NCBI RefSeq assembly: GCF_004364315.1
Contig: NZ_SOBR01000006.1
Location: forward strand, 62,001-126,000
Length of the DNA stretch: 64,000 nucleotides
Source of the DNA: Chromohalobacter marismortui
Lineage (GTDB): Bacteria; Pseudomonadota; Gammaproteobacteria; Pseudomonadales; Halomonadaceae
Direction: 5' to 3'
Below, in pieces: positions 10,296-19,066 of this stretch (position 1 is the stretch's first letter; the number at the start of each line of letters is the position of its first letter). The notes below the pieces were generated by a model that did no database searches, was not told the origin of the DNA, and was given only the letters and a program-made list of their open reading frames with translations. The position numbers were made by a program, and so were the translations under genes.

Positions 10296-10718
10296 TCAGC
10301 CGAACAGGCCACGCTTGGCATGTTTCATCGAGATTTGATCATTAAGCGTCCAGAAATCATACAGAACGCCCAACAAGAACAGCCCACCGGTGACGAGATA
10401 CAACAACCCGGTCAGCCATTTCCCCATATACATGCGGTGTAGCCCGAAGACGCCCAGAAACGTCAGCAATACCCAGGACACCGTGTAACTGGTCGGCCCC
10501 GCCCGGAAACGCATATCCGCCTGACGGTCCATCAGCGGAATCAGGAAGAAGTCGATCAACCAGCCAACGCCCAACAAGCCTAGCGTGAAGAACCAGATCG
10601 TACCGGTAATGGGCTTGCCATAGTAGAAACGATGCGAGCCGGTGAAGCCGAATATCCACAGCAGATAGCCTACGACCTTGCTATGTGTATCGTTCGCGGC
10701 GACGACGGTATGTGACAC
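10296..10718 (-). CDS. Double TM2-domain membrane protein
   Basis: 140-residue protein with two TM2 domains, each holding two hydrophobic helices joined by a short turn: GYLLWIFGFTGSHRFYYGKP (about 15-34) and LLTFLGVFGLHRMYMGKW (about 81-98). The G-x-HRFY/HRMY-x-GK motifs are the family signature. Start is GTG at 10718, 8 nt after GGAGG; an ATG 21 codons upstream has no ribosome binding site. Function unknown. Confidence 0.85.
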   Translation of the reverse strand: MSHTVVAANDTHSKVVGYLLWIFGFTGSHRFYYGKPITGTIWFFTLGLLGVGWLIDFFLIPLMDRQADMRFRAGPTSYTVSWVLLTFLGVFGLHRMYMGKWLTGLLYLVTGGLFLLGVLYDFWTLNDQISMKHAKRGLFG

Positions 10719-11179
10719 GTGACAATCCTCCAAAATGAAGCCAGCGCGACCCGCACCCGTGCCCGGGTGCGCAATCACCATGACAGACCCCCATGTTGCG
10801 CCAATGTCGCCGCCGCGCCATTGGCGCTGACCGCGTGGTAGCGCGTACTCGCCGTGCGGCCTTTAGCGTCGACATGATGCTCTCCATCAAGACATCATGC
10901 ATGACTTACGGCACGCGCACATTGACGTTCTGGACGCCCCCGAGTTTTCGATCTATGGTGCATATGCGGCGCATGATACCGGGAAAAGGCCTTCGGTAAG
11001 AAGCTTGACGCCTACTCCAGGCTCATGCATGCTCCGCTGCGTAGGTTTGCAAGTCGAATGTCGTCAGCTGCTAATCGAATTCTCGATGTCCCTTGCGCAT
11101 TCCCTCCTTGTATTACCCACGTACCATGGTCGCCGATGGGTCGGCCTGCATCACTACTTCGCAAGTTAAGGAATTCGAA
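10719..11179. other. Divergent intergenic region, TM2 gene / cold-shock gene
   Basis: About 460 bp between the divergent TM2 and csp starts. Short open frames here lack ribosome binding sites and recognisable motifs. The right half is presumed to hold the csp promoter and an untranslated leader of roughly 100 nt, as is usual for cspA-family genes. Confidence 0.5.
11047..11075 (+). promoter_or_regulatory. Candidate sigma-70 promoter of the cold-shock gene
   Basis: TTGCAA (11047-11052) and GCTAAT (11070-11075) are separated by 17 bp, each matching 4 of 6 consensus positions. Transcription from here would give a leader of about 98 nt before the ATG at 11180. Confidence 0.35.
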
Positions 11180-11386
11180 ATGGCAACTGGCACGGTCAAA
11201 TGGTTCAACGACACCAAAGGCTACGGCTTCATCTCTCCGGAAGATGGTGGCGATGACCTGTTCGCACACTTCTCCGAGATTCAGGCCGAGGGCTTCAAAA
11301 CGCTGCAGGATGGCCAAAAAGTGAGCTTTGAGGTCACGCAGGGCAAGAAAGGTCTGCAGGCGTCCAACATCAAGGTGGTCGACTAA
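11180..11386 (+). CDS. CspA-family cold-shock protein
   Basis: 68-residue single cold-shock domain protein that binds single-stranded nucleic acid. RNP1 is KGYGFI (residues 16-21) and RNP2 is DLFAHF (about 29-34), in a protein otherwise typical from [11 protein letters not shown] to QASNIKVVD. The Ala in RNP2 replaces the usual Val. The ATG lies 7 nt after AAGGA. The gene is flanked by a long leader and a strong terminator, so it is expressed alone. Confidence 0.97.
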   Translation: MATGTVKWFNDTKGYGFISPEDGGDDLFAHFSEIQAEGFKTLQDGQKVSFEVTQGKKGLQASNIKVVD

Positions 11387-11434
11387 CGTCGACACCCAGG
11401 CGGTCGTGAGACCGGCACCGGACTCCGAACGCAT

Positions 11435-11460
11435 GAGCCCACCGTCAGGTGGGCTCTTTT
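11435..11460 (+). terminator. Intrinsic terminator of the cold-shock gene
   Basis: Perfect 9-bp stem GAGCCCACC / GGTGGGCTC with a GTCA loop, followed by TTTT. It sits between convergent genes. Confidence 0.9.
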
Positions 11461-11485
11461 GTCTGCGTTTCATCCCATTTCAGGA

Positions 11486-11881
11486 TTAATTGGCATTGTC
11501 GGCCGCCTTATCCATCTCGTCGGCAGCCTCATCCATTTCTTCAGCCGCCTGGTCGGTCATTTCATCGGCCGCCTGTTGTGCGTCGGTCGCAGCGTCACTC
11601 AACTCATCGCCGGCCTGCTCAAGGGCTTGAGCCGTATTTTCCTGGGCGTTGTCGAGTGCTTCCCCCGTCTCGTTCATGGCTTCAGACGTCTCGTCCGCCA
11701 CGTCACTGCTCATGTCCTGTACTTCATCACTCGCTTCATCAGCGGCTTGCTGGACTTCTTCAACGGCCTGTTCACTATTATCGGCCGCTTCCTGCGCCGT
11801 GTCGTCACCACTATCGCAGGCCGCCAGGCCCAGTGCCATCACCAATGCCAAGGCACTCATCATTCCTTGCTTATACGTCAT
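11486..11881 (-). CDS. Acidic Ala/Glu/Asp-rich lipoprotein
   Basis: 131-residue protein starting MTYKQGMMSALALVMALGLAAC, with a lipobox (LAAC) for lipid attachment at the Cys. The mature part is nearly all Ala, Glu, Asp, Gln and Met, with a predicted continuous helical or coiled-coil character and no aromatic residues to speak of. This resembles stress-related or structural lipoproteins of no fixed family. The ATG at 11881 follows AAGGAG with 7 nt. Function unknown. Confidence 0.8.
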   Translation of the reverse strand: MTYKQGMMSALALVMALGLAACDSGDDTAQEAADNSEQAVEEVQQAADEASDEVQDMSSDVADETSEAMNETGEALDNAQENTAQALEQAGDELSDAATDAQQAADEMTDQAAEEMDEAADEMDKAADNAN

Positions 11882-12106
11882 TCTATCACTCCTTGAATCG
11901 CTCATCAGCGCCGCAAGACGGCACCTTCCTTGACGCCCATGAGGCTATACAAGGCTCATGGGACGAATGTGGCAAGCCCTGGGGCTGGATGCGCCGCCGA
12001 CCTCGGCGGGCACATACTCACGACAACGATATGCGGCTTTCTAGCCTGCTTTCCAACTGTCGGCGCCTTGAGACACCTCGCTGCCGATATCGCGTGACAG
12101 CATGCG

Positions 12107-13054
12107 TCAGCTGCCAGCACTCCCATGCGAGAGCAGCATGGAGGACGCAGGCACGGCCAGGGCAAGCGCTCCGGGCACCAACTCGGCACGAAAACGCTTG
12201 TGGAAGCACGGCTCGCCGTCGAGATTCAGCGGCAAGGCCGCCTCCCCCTCGAACTCCACCCAAGGTACCTGCAAGTATTCGACGAATTCACCGCTTTCGG
12301 GAAGATTTTCGAGTTCGTCGATCAGCTGCTTCATTTCCCTTAGCGACGTGAAATGGCGCACCATGAGCAATTCCATTAACCCGTCATCGACCTTGGCCAA
12401 CGGCGCCAGCTGCTGACCGCCTCCGGCCTGGCTCCCATTGCCGAGCGCAAGCAAGAACAAGGGAATGTTTCGCTCGCCCTCGGGGAGCCGCAGGCACCCT
12501 CGGTAGGGCTGGTAATTCCAGGCCTTGAGCATCCCCATCAGCGAGTAGGCGCCGCCTCCCAAGAGGCGCTTGAGAGGGGCAGGCGTCGAGTTGGTGATCT
12601 GGGCGCCGAAGCCACCGGAGGCAAGGTTGATGAAATAATCGCCCCCCAGACTGCCGACATCCACCATATGGGAGGTAGCATCCAGAGCCACGCGTAGCGC
12701 CTCCAGAGGCTCTAAAGGCAACTCCAGACCCCGCGCGAAGTCGTTGGCGCTGCCCAGGGGCAGAATGCCCAGGGCGGGACGCACTTCCGGCGCCAATCGC
12801 ATCAGGCCACCGACGATCTCGTTGACCGTGCCATCACCGCCACCGGCAATGATGCGCTGAATACCCGCTTCACTGGCTTCCCGCGCCAGACGCACACCAT
12901 CTCCAGCCTCCCAAGTCACCCGTACCGCTAAGTGGTGGCCCTCTTCGCGTACGCGCCCCACCGCCTCACGAACATCCGGTAGCTGGGCGGATTTGCCATT
13001 GAGAATCAGCCAAGCATCGCCGTCACGTGCGTCAGGCTGAAGAGCGTCACTCAT
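12107..13054 (-). CDS. YegS-like lipid/diacylglycerol kinase
   Basis: 315-residue member of the diacylglycerol kinase catalytic-domain family (YegS/BmrU type), expected to phosphorylate a lipid at the cytoplasmic face. Visible are the nucleotide-binding motif GGGDGTVNEIV (about residues 70-80) and LPLGSANDFARGL. A C-terminal beta-rich domain is complete. Length fits E. coli YegS (299). The ATG at 13054 is supported by GAGGA about 10 nt upstream. It is followed by nothing in the same direction for 200 bp. Confidence 0.9.
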   Translation of the reverse strand: MSDALQPDARDGDAWLILNGKSAQLPDVREAVGRVREEGHHLAVRVTWEAGDGVRLAREASEAGIQRIIAGGGDGTVNEIVGGLMRLAPEVRPALGILPLGSANDFARGLELPLEPLEALRVALDATSHMVDVGSLGGDYFINLASGGFGAQITNSTPAPLKRLLGGGAYSLMGMLKAWNYQPYRGCLRLPEGERNIPLFLLALGNGSQAGGGQQLAPLAKVDDGLMELLMVRHFTSLREMKQLIDELENLPESGEFVEYLQVPWVEFEGEAALPLNLDGEPCFHKRFRAELVPGALALAVPASSMLLSHGSAGS

Positions 13055-13126
13055 CGCGTCATTATCCTCGTTCCTTGAGACACAACGGCCTCTCGTCTCG
13101 TCATGTGCATCGTGCACCTCCAGGCC

Positions 13127-13417
13127 TCATATTTCTTTGAGCACCTCGAAACCGCTACCCACCGTCGTCGGCAGGAATTCCTCGACCTGATATTGCGCCA
13201 CTCCGGCGACGATAAAAGGGTCCTCGTCAAGCCAGGCCGTCAAACGCTCCCGCGAGGTCGCCCGGGCCAGGATGATACCACCGCTCGGCGGCGATTTACG
13301 CCCCGAGGCGATGAACACGCCACGCTCGAACCCTTCACGCACCCAGGCCATGTGCGCCATGCGATACGGCTCGACCGTGTCCGGATCGCCCACGTACTCC
13401 AATGATACGATGAACAT
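13127..13417 (-). CDS. YciI-family protein
   Basis: 96-residue protein of the YciI-like ferredoxin-fold family, beginning MFIVSLEYVGDPDTVEPYR, with the SGRKSPPSGGIILA segment and the DPFIVAGVAQYQVEEF C-terminal block typical of the family. The conserved His/Asp pair seen in YciI is represented by HMAW near residue 22. Enzymatic role unknown. The ATG is 5 nt after AAGGAG. Confidence 0.85.
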   Translation of the reverse strand: MFIVSLEYVGDPDTVEPYRMAHMAWVREGFERGVFIASGRKSPPSGGIILARATSRERLTAWLDEDPFIVAGVAQYQVEEFLPTTVGSGFEVLKEI

Positions 13418-13475
13418 GCCTGCTCCTTGATCTCTTCCCCGGGCACGCCGCTCGGCTACTCGTATCTTTATAAAC

Positions 13476-14645
13476 TCATGCCGCCGGCGCAACTCGCCAG
13501 GATAACCACAGCAAAGGTGATACCAGTACGATACCGATCATTGCCAGGGCCCATTGCGGCGCCAACGGCGTCGCCAGCAGTAACGTGGCCAACAACGCAC
13601 CACCGCCCAGTTGCAAGGCGCCCAGCAAGGCGGCCGCCGTCCCGGCACGCTCCCTGAACGGCTCGAGTGCCAGACTCGAGGCCGCGCCCAACGCCAATGA
13701 GAACCCGACGGAGAGCACCCCGATGGGCCCCATGAACCCCAGGGTCGAAAGCGGCAACGCCGTGACGATCAGCGCCTGAAGGATCCCCGAGACGACGATC
13801 AGTCCCAGCCCCAGGCGCACGGTCCCGACGCGCCCGAGACGATGGATGATACGGGGAGCAAAGAAAAACGCCATGATGTTGACCAGGGCGTTGGCACCGA
13901 ACCACCCGCTGAACGCCAGTTCCGAAAGCCCCAGTTGATCCACGAGTATGACCGGCGCGCTCGACACATAGACCAGGATCGCCGACATGATGACGCCGGC
14001 CAAGCCGGCAAAATAGACGAAACGAACGCTGGTCAGCACCGGTCGATAGCGGGCCCAGTGATAAAGACGACGCTCGATGACCGTGTCCCGAGGCCGCGTC
14101 TCGGCGAAGCACCATGAGGCGGCCACGCCCAGCACCGCCGCAAAGGCGAACATGAACGCGAAGTTGCTGCGCCAACCGAAGGTGACCGCCAGGCTACCGC
14201 CAATGACCGGCGCCAACGCCGGGATGATGCACAGCGCACCGTTGAGATAACTGTATAACTTCGCGCCTTGCTCGGCGGTGAAGCAGTCACGGACCGCCGC
14301 GAAGGCAACCGTCATCGTCGCGCACGCCCCCAGGCCTTGCAGTACGCGCGAGACATAAAGCGGCCCGAGTGACGTCGCCGTCATGCCCACCAACGCGCCC
14401 AGCATGTAGATCACCACACCGCATAATAGCACCGGACGGCGCCCCAAGCGGTCGGTCAAAGGACCGACCATGATCTGTCCCAGGCCCACACTCAACAGCA
14501 ACAATGTCACGGTGAATTGCAAGCGACTGAAGGGAGCGTCGAACGCTTCAGCCATCACCGTCAACGACGGCAGGTAGATGTCGATCGCCAGTGGCGACAA
14601 CATCACGCAACCCACCAGCAAGGGAAGCAACCGGGCAACCGACAT
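13476..14645 (-). CDS. Bcr/CflA-family multidrug exporter (MFS)
   Basis: 389-residue major-facilitator exporter with 12 predicted helices. The N-terminal SPLAIDIYLPSLTVMAEAF and the motif-A loop GPLTDRLGRRPVLL after helix 2 are typical of the Bcr/CflA drug-resistance subfamily. Substrates of homologues include bicyclomycin and chloramphenicol, but specificity cannot be inferred. The ATG at 14645 lies 5 nt after GGAGG. Confidence 0.92.
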   Translation of the reverse strand: MSVARLLPLLVGCVMLSPLAIDIYLPSLTVMAEAFDAPFSRLQFTVTLLLLSVGLGQIMVGPLTDRLGRRPVLLCGVVIYMLGALVGMTATSLGPLYVSRVLQGLGACATMTVAFAAVRDCFTAEQGAKLYSYLNGALCIIPALAPVIGGSLAVTFGWRSNFAFMFAFAAVLGVAASWCFAETRPRDTVIERRLYHWARYRPVLTSVRFVYFAGLAGVIMSAILVYVSSAPVILVDQLGLSELAFSGWFGANALVNIMAFFFAPRIIHRLGRVGTVRLGLGLIVVSGILQALIVTALPLSTLGFMGPIGVLSVGFSLALGAASSLALEPFRERAGTAAALLGALQLGGGALLATLLLATPLAPQWALAMIGIVLVSPLLWLSWRVAPAA

Positions 14646-14826
14646 GGAACCTCCGCAGCAACAAAAGAACGCCACCTTACCCCGTACAGGCCAGGATGCA
14701 ATACGCTTCCCGTCGCCATGCTACCCCGAGCCTAAAGTTGAACTTCCTGCCGCCGATATCTCCCTTCAGGGCAGCGCGTGAGCCAGTACCTTGTGTCCGC
14801 CGATCATTCAACGAACAGGAATCGCC

Positions 14827-15498
14827 ATGTCATTCCGCACCTGGGGAGTCGTGCTAAGCGCCGTCCTATTGGGCGGCTGCTTCGAGGTCAATACCTCGCA
14901 GGCCCCCATCGCCACGACCTATCCGATCAGTGAGCAGCAGCGCATGCAGGCCGCGCATCATTGGGAGGTGCTTGCCAAACACGAGGCGCGCGAGATCATT
15001 GCCAAGCGCGACTTGTGGGGCAAATCGCTGTATGTCGAGAAGCAGGAGCGGGAAACCGCCTTCAGTCGTGGGTTTCGCTCGCTACTCACCAGCGCGCTGG
15101 TACAACAAGGCGCCATCGTCAGCACCGAGCCCGACGCCAGCGCACATGTCACCTTCGACGTGCAGGTCATCCGCCATGAAGGCCGCGGTTTCATACGACC
15201 GCCCAGAGGGGCCCTGACAGCGCTGGCCACAGGCATCGCCGTGGCGACCATTCCGTTCAATAACTGGACCGAACCCGCCTTGGGCCTCATTCCCGCCGCC
15301 GCGCTGGCCGACACCTTCAGTGGCAGTTGGACGTCCCCTAGCCCGGAGGAAGTCATCATCACGACTCAGGTCAGTCAGTACGATACGCTGCGTTACTCGT
15401 CCTCGAACCTGTATTACATCAATGCAGGCGACAGCGAGCATTACGGCGCGTCCCAAACCGGCGATCAGGCCGGCCTACCGCTATCATCCGACTGGTGA
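14827..15498 (+). CDS. Hypothetical lipoprotein paired with a FlgO-like protein
   Basis: 223-residue predicted lipoprotein: signal peptide MSFRTWGVVLSAVLLGGC with the lipobox Cys at 18. The mature region has VTFDVQVIRHEGRG, a Gly/Ala-rich hydrophobic stretch around residues 135-150 and a C-terminal YSSSNLYYINAG part. I do not recognise a named family. It ends 14 nt before the FlgO-like gene (a possible GTG start would even overlap its stop), so the two are almost certainly co-transcribed and co-translated. The ATG follows AGGA by 6 nt. Confidence 0.75.
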   Translation: MSFRTWGVVLSAVLLGGCFEVNTSQAPIATTYPISEQQRMQAAHHWEVLAKHEAREIIAKRDLWGKSLYVEKQERETAFSRGFRSLLTSALVQQGAIVSTEPDASAHVTFDVQVIRHEGRGFIRPPRGALTALATGIAVATIPFNNWTEPALGLIPAAALADTFSGSWTSPSPEEVIITTQVSQYDTLRYSSSNLYYINAGDSEHYGASQTGDQAGLPLSSDW

Positions 15499-15512
15499 GG
15501 AGATCGCTCGAC

Positions 15513-16079
15513 ATGTCATCCGCCCCATACCGCACCGGGCGCCGTGCATGGCGCCTGCTGACACTGGCCAGCCTGGCGCTGATGCTTTCCGGCTGCAGCC
15601 TTCTCCCGAACCAGCAGGCGGCGGCCCCCGAACCCAGCATGCTGATGCGCGTCGACGACGCCGCCGACAAGCTTCTCGCCACCAGCAGCGAGCAACTCGG
15701 CAACCAGGCGCCGATCATCGCCACGACCTTCGTCAATGTCGATCAACTCGATCAATCGTCGACACTCGGACGCACACTGTCGGAAATGTTTACGTCGCAG
15801 CTCGTCCAGGGCGGCATGAACGTCATCGAGGTCAAGATGCGTGACAGTCTGTACATCGAGCAGGAGACCGGCGAACTGATTCTGTCACGCAACGTGCAAC
15901 GCCTGAGCGATAACCACGATGCCAAGGCCGTGTTGCTGGGAACTTATGCGCAGGGCGAGAACACGCTCTTCGTCAACGCCCGACTGGTGCGCATCGCGGA
16001 CCGTCATGTGCTGGGCGCCTCGAGTTTCGAGGTTCCTCTGGACAACGACATCAGGGCCTTGCTGCCATCTACCTGGTAA
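15513..16079 (+). CDS. FlgO-family outer-membrane lipoprotein
   Basis: 188-residue lipoprotein with lipobox LSGC after a signal segment. The body matches the FlgO domain: ATTFVNVDQLDQSSTLGRTLSEM, then SQLVQGGMNVIEVKMRDSLYI and a C-terminal KAVLLGTYAQGENTLFVNARLVR. In Vibrio, FlgO is an outer-membrane protein tied to flagellar stability. No flagellar genes are nearby here, so the role may differ. Start ATG 15513 has GAGGAG about 10 nt upstream; a GTG at 15495 overlapping the previous stop is the alternative. Confidence 0.8.
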   Translation: MSSAPYRTGRRAWRLLTLASLALMLSGCSLLPNQQAAAPEPSMLMRVDDAADKLLATSSEQLGNQAPIIATTFVNVDQLDQSSTLGRTLSEMFTSQLVQGGMNVIEVKMRDSLYIEQETGELILSRNVQRLSDNHDAKAVLLGTYAQGENTLFVNARLVRIADRHVLGASSFEVPLDNDIRALLPSTW

Positions 16080-16144
16080 GCGTGATACGGCAACGTAACG
16101 CGCCCGCCGGCACCCAGCCGTCGATACTGGCGGCTTCAGCCTCT

Positions 16145-16840
16145 TCAATCGCTGGTCGGGGATAATCGAAACTCCCGCAGTGCCGGGTGATGGCGCAGGT
16201 CGGCGGCCAGCCGCGGGAGATAATCATGATCATGCGTGCGCAGCATCATGTGATATTCGAACTCGCGGCCTTCGTCGCGTGTGCGGTAGCTGAGACTTTC
16301 GATGTGAAATCGGTGCCGGCGCATCAGTTCGTGGACCTCCGGCTCGTCGAGTACCCGCTGACTGTCGAAGCGCAATATGCACCGCGCAAAGATACGGCTC
16401 GGCATACGTGACTCGACCAGCCGAAACAACGATAGGGTCAACAATGTCAGCATCGTGGCCGCCACCCCGGGGAGCCAAAAGCCAATGCCATAGAGGATAC
16501 CTAGCGCCGACGTCATCCAGATCGACGCCGCCGTCGTCAGGCCGTGCACCGTCAACCCTTCCTTGAAAATCACCCCGGCGCCCAGAAAGCCGATGCCGGT
16601 CATGATGCCCTGCGCCATGCGCGTGGGATCGGTTCTAATCGTCTCCTCCGGCACTCCGCTGCCCAGCCATTGCCATTGATAGACGGTCACCAGCATCAAT
16701 AACGCCGAGGCCACACAGACCAGCGCATGCGTGCGAAATCCTGCGGGACGCCCATGAAAGGTACGCTCCAGCCCGATCAGGCTTCCTGCCAGCCAGGCCG
16801 ACCCCAAGTGCAACAATATCATCCCGGTGTCCACTGACAT
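16145..16840 (-). CDS. MgtC/SapB-family membrane protein
   Basis: 231-residue protein with an N-terminal MgtC domain: GSAWLAGSLIGLERTFHGRPAGFRTHALV, then GIGFLGAGVIFKEG and LTTAASIWMTSALGI, giving about five helices. A soluble C-terminal domain follows. MgtC proteins affect Mg2+ and acid tolerance and, in pathogens, inhibit the F1Fo ATPase; the role in a halophile is open. The ATG is close behind GAGG. It is convergent with the FlgO-like gene. Confidence 0.92.
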   Translation of the reverse strand: MSVDTGMILLHLGSAWLAGSLIGLERTFHGRPAGFRTHALVCVASALLMLVTVYQWQWLGSGVPEETIRTDPTRMAQGIMTGIGFLGAGVIFKEGLTVHGLTTAASIWMTSALGILYGIGFWLPGVAATMLTLLTLSLFRLVESRMPSRIFARCILRFDSQRVLDEPEVHELMRRHRFHIESLSYRTRDEGREFEYHMMLRTHDHDYLPRLAADLRHHPALREFRLSPTSD

Positions 16841-16950
16841 TCGCCTCTTCCCTCTACTGCGTTTTCGTCTATCGTGTCAGCATAGCGGCTGCCACTGTAT
16901 CCCACCGAATCCACGGCAGTTTTTCATATTTCGACAGAAGGATTGTGCGC

Positions 16951-17787
16951 GTGAGCCAGCCCTCCAATCTCACACCACCCTGCCGGGTGGAAGAAGACGA
17001 ACACGATTTGCATCTCAACGGCGGTCCCCGGCAATCACGCGCGGCAGCCGTCCATGAATCCATCCGCGAAGAAGGCGAAACGGAACTCAAACGCGCCGCG
17101 TCGGCATTGCTGTGGTCGGCGATCGCCGCCGGCCTGTCGATGAGCTTCTCCATGCTCGCCAAGGGATTGCTGCACGCACGGCTACCGGATAGCGACATCG
17201 GCTACCTGGTCGAGTCGCTGGGCTACACCATCGGGTTTCTCGTCGTGATCCTCGCCCGCCAGCAGCTCTTCACCGAAAATACCGTCACCGCAGTGCTGCC
17301 CGTGATGAGCACGCCACGCATCATGCAGTTTCTCAAGTTGCTGAGGCTTTGGGGTATCGTCCTCATCGGTAACCTGATGGGCGTGGCAATCTCCGCGTAT
17401 GCGATCCTCTATATGCCTTTGTTCGACGCCGAGACTCACCACGCCTTTCTCAGCCTGGGCCATCACATCATGGCGAATACAGGTAGCCAGATGTTCGCCA
17501 AGGGCATCGTAGCCGGCTGGATGATCGCCACCATGGTCTGGTTGCTCCCCGCCGCCGGTGGCGCCAAGATCTGGGTCATCCTGATCGTCACCTACCTCGT
17601 CGCGCTGGGTGGGTTCACGCATATCATCGTCGGCTCCGCGGAAGTGATGTACCTGATGTTCGCCGGGCAAACCAGTCCAGGGGAATATCTCTTTCATTTC
17701 GCCTTGCCGACGCTGGCCGGCAACCTGATCGGCGGCACTTTCATCTTTGCCCTCATCAGCCACGCGCAGGTTCGCAGCGATTCCTGA
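16951..17787 (+). CDS. Formate/nitrite transporter-family channel (YfdC-like)
   Basis: 278-residue FNT-family membrane protein with an unusually long polar N-terminus (about 50 residues) and six hydrophobic segments. FNT signatures are LVESLGYTIGFLVVILARQQLFTENT and NLIGGTFIFALI near the end. It is closer to the YfdC branch than to FocA or NirC; the substrate is unknown. The second of two nearby GTG codons (16951) is chosen because AAGGA is 8 nt upstream; the first (16945) would be only 2 nt away from it. Confidence 0.85.
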   Translation: MSQPSNLTPPCRVEEDEHDLHLNGGPRQSRAAAVHESIREEGETELKRAASALLWSAIAAGLSMSFSMLAKGLLHARLPDSDIGYLVESLGYTIGFLVVILARQQLFTENTVTAVLPVMSTPRIMQFLKLLRLWGIVLIGNLMGVAISAYAILYMPLFDAETHHAFLSLGHHIMANTGSQMFAKGIVAGWMIATMVWLLPAAGGAKIWVILIVTYLVALGGFTHIIVGSAEVMYLMFAGQTSPGEYLFHFALPTLAGNLIGGTFIFALISHAQVRSDS

Positions 17788-17797
17788 GTGAGTGCCC

Positions 17798-17830
17798 GCT
17801 TGGCACGCCCGAGCATTCGGCGTGCCAAGC
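17798..17830. terminator. Hairpin after the FNT gene, possible terminator
   Basis: Perfect 12-bp stem GCTTGGCACGCC / GGCGTGCCAAGC with a 9-nt loop, 10 nt after the stop codon. There is no downstream T-run, so rho-independent termination is uncertain; it may protect the mRNA end. Confidence 0.6.
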
Positions 17831-18026
17831 TCATCCATTCGTCTATGCCGTTTGACGCATCCTTACCGACGCAGCACCAACCAGTGCCCAGCCGCGCTTA
17901 CTGATAAACAAAGGTTATCGACGCTTGGGGTTTCGGAATTAGCGCCGCGCCCGAGTGCCTGTTAAAGCTTAAATGGCTGATACCGCTCACCCGGCTTGAC
18001 CGGATCGATGACGAGGGACAAGAACA

Positions 18027-19007
18027 ATGGGACACGCCACACCACGCACACCGTATTGGCTTGCCGCGGCACTGGCCATGGGACTCGCCACCCCCGCGCT
18101 CGCCGATTACCCCGAGAAACCCATCACGCTGATCGTGCCCTGGGCCGCCGGCGGCGGCACCGACGCCACGGCACGCATTATCGCCAAGGCGCTCGAGGAA
18201 GAGCTCGGTGAAACCATCAATGTCGTCAACCGCACGGGCGGTAGCGGTGTCGTCGGGCATACCGCCATCGCGCGCGCCAAGCCGGATGGCTACACGCTCG
18301 GCCTCGGTACGGTCGAGATCAACATGATGCACTGGCAGGGCTTGACCGATCTCACCTACCAGGATTTCACCCCGATCGGCCAGATCAACTTCGATGCCGC
18401 CAGCCTCAGCGTGGCCGATGACGCCGACTACCAAGGCCTTGGCGATTTGATGACGGCCATCCGCGAAGCCCCGGCGGGCACCTTCACTGCCTCCGGCACC
18501 GGTTTGGGCGGTATTTGGCACGTCGCGCTGGGCGGGTTGCTGATGGATCTCGGCATGCCCGCCGACAAGGTTACCTGGGTGCCTAGCCAAGGGGCCGCTC
18601 CGGCGATGACCGAACTCGCGGCTGGCGGCGTCGACATCGCCGCCACGTCACTGCCCGAGGCGCGCTCGATGATCGAAGCCGGACGCGTTCGCAGCCTGGG
18701 CGTCATGGCCGAACACCCTTTGGAGCGCTTCCCCGATGTTCCGACCGTGGCCTCACAGGTGGACAGTGACTTCACCACCGGCGCCTGGCGCGGGGTCGTC
18801 GGCCCTCAAGGCATGCAAGATGCGCTCGTCGCCAAATTGGAAAGCGCCCTGCATGAGGCCTACCAAAGCGAGATGTATCAGTCATTCATGGCCAAACAAG
18901 GCTACGGGGTGCAGTGGAAGGACTCAGAGGCCTTCGGCACCTACATGAAAGAAAGCGACGCGCAATTCGGCGAGATCATGAAGGGAATCGGCCTCGCCAA
19001 GCAATAA
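18027..19007 (+). CDS. TctC/Bug-family periplasmic solute-binding protein
   Basis: 326-residue periplasmic binding protein with a signal peptide ending in PALA. The TctC pattern is clear: DYPEKPITLIVPWAAGGGTDATAR at the mature N-terminus, then KPDGYTLG and the C-terminal FGTYMKESDAQFGEIMKGIGL. Such proteins feed tripartite tricarboxylate transporters, whose membrane subunits TctA and TctB are absent from this window, so it is an orphan here. The ATG follows GAGGGA with 8 nt. A short palindrome GATAA-N7-TTATC at 17903-17919 lies in its upstream region. Confidence 0.92.
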   Translation: MGHATPRTPYWLAAALAMGLATPALADYPEKPITLIVPWAAGGGTDATARIIAKALEEELGETINVVNRTGGSGVVGHTAIARAKPDGYTLGLGTVEINMMHWQGLTDLTYQDFTPIGQINFDAASLSVADDADYQGLGDLMTAIREAPAGTFTASGTGLGGIWHVALGGLLMDLGMPADKVTWVPSQGAAPAMTELAAGGVDIAATSLPEARSMIEAGRVRSLGVMAEHPLERFPDVPTVASQVDSDFTTGAWRGVVGPQGMQDALVAKLESALHEAYQSEMYQSFMAKQGYGVQWKDSEAFGTYMKESDAQFGEIMKGIGLAKQ

Positions 19008-19019
19008 GCGGCAATTCAC

Positions 19020-19057
19020 GAGTCATGACCGCGCTCCCGGTCACGCGGTCATGACTC
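19020..19057. terminator. Bidirectional hairpin between tctC-like gene and leuA
   Basis: Perfect 14-bp stem GAGTCATGACCGCG (19020-19033) with its complement at 19044-19057 and a 10-nt loop, placed between two convergent stop codons. No T-run follows, but position and stability suggest a shared transcription end. Confidence 0.65.
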
Positions 19058-19066
19058 ATGAGCCTG

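Noticed and set aside
17798-17830. Hairpin as a certain rho-independent terminator
   Set aside because: The stem is perfect but there is no T-run on either side, so it is only listed as possible.
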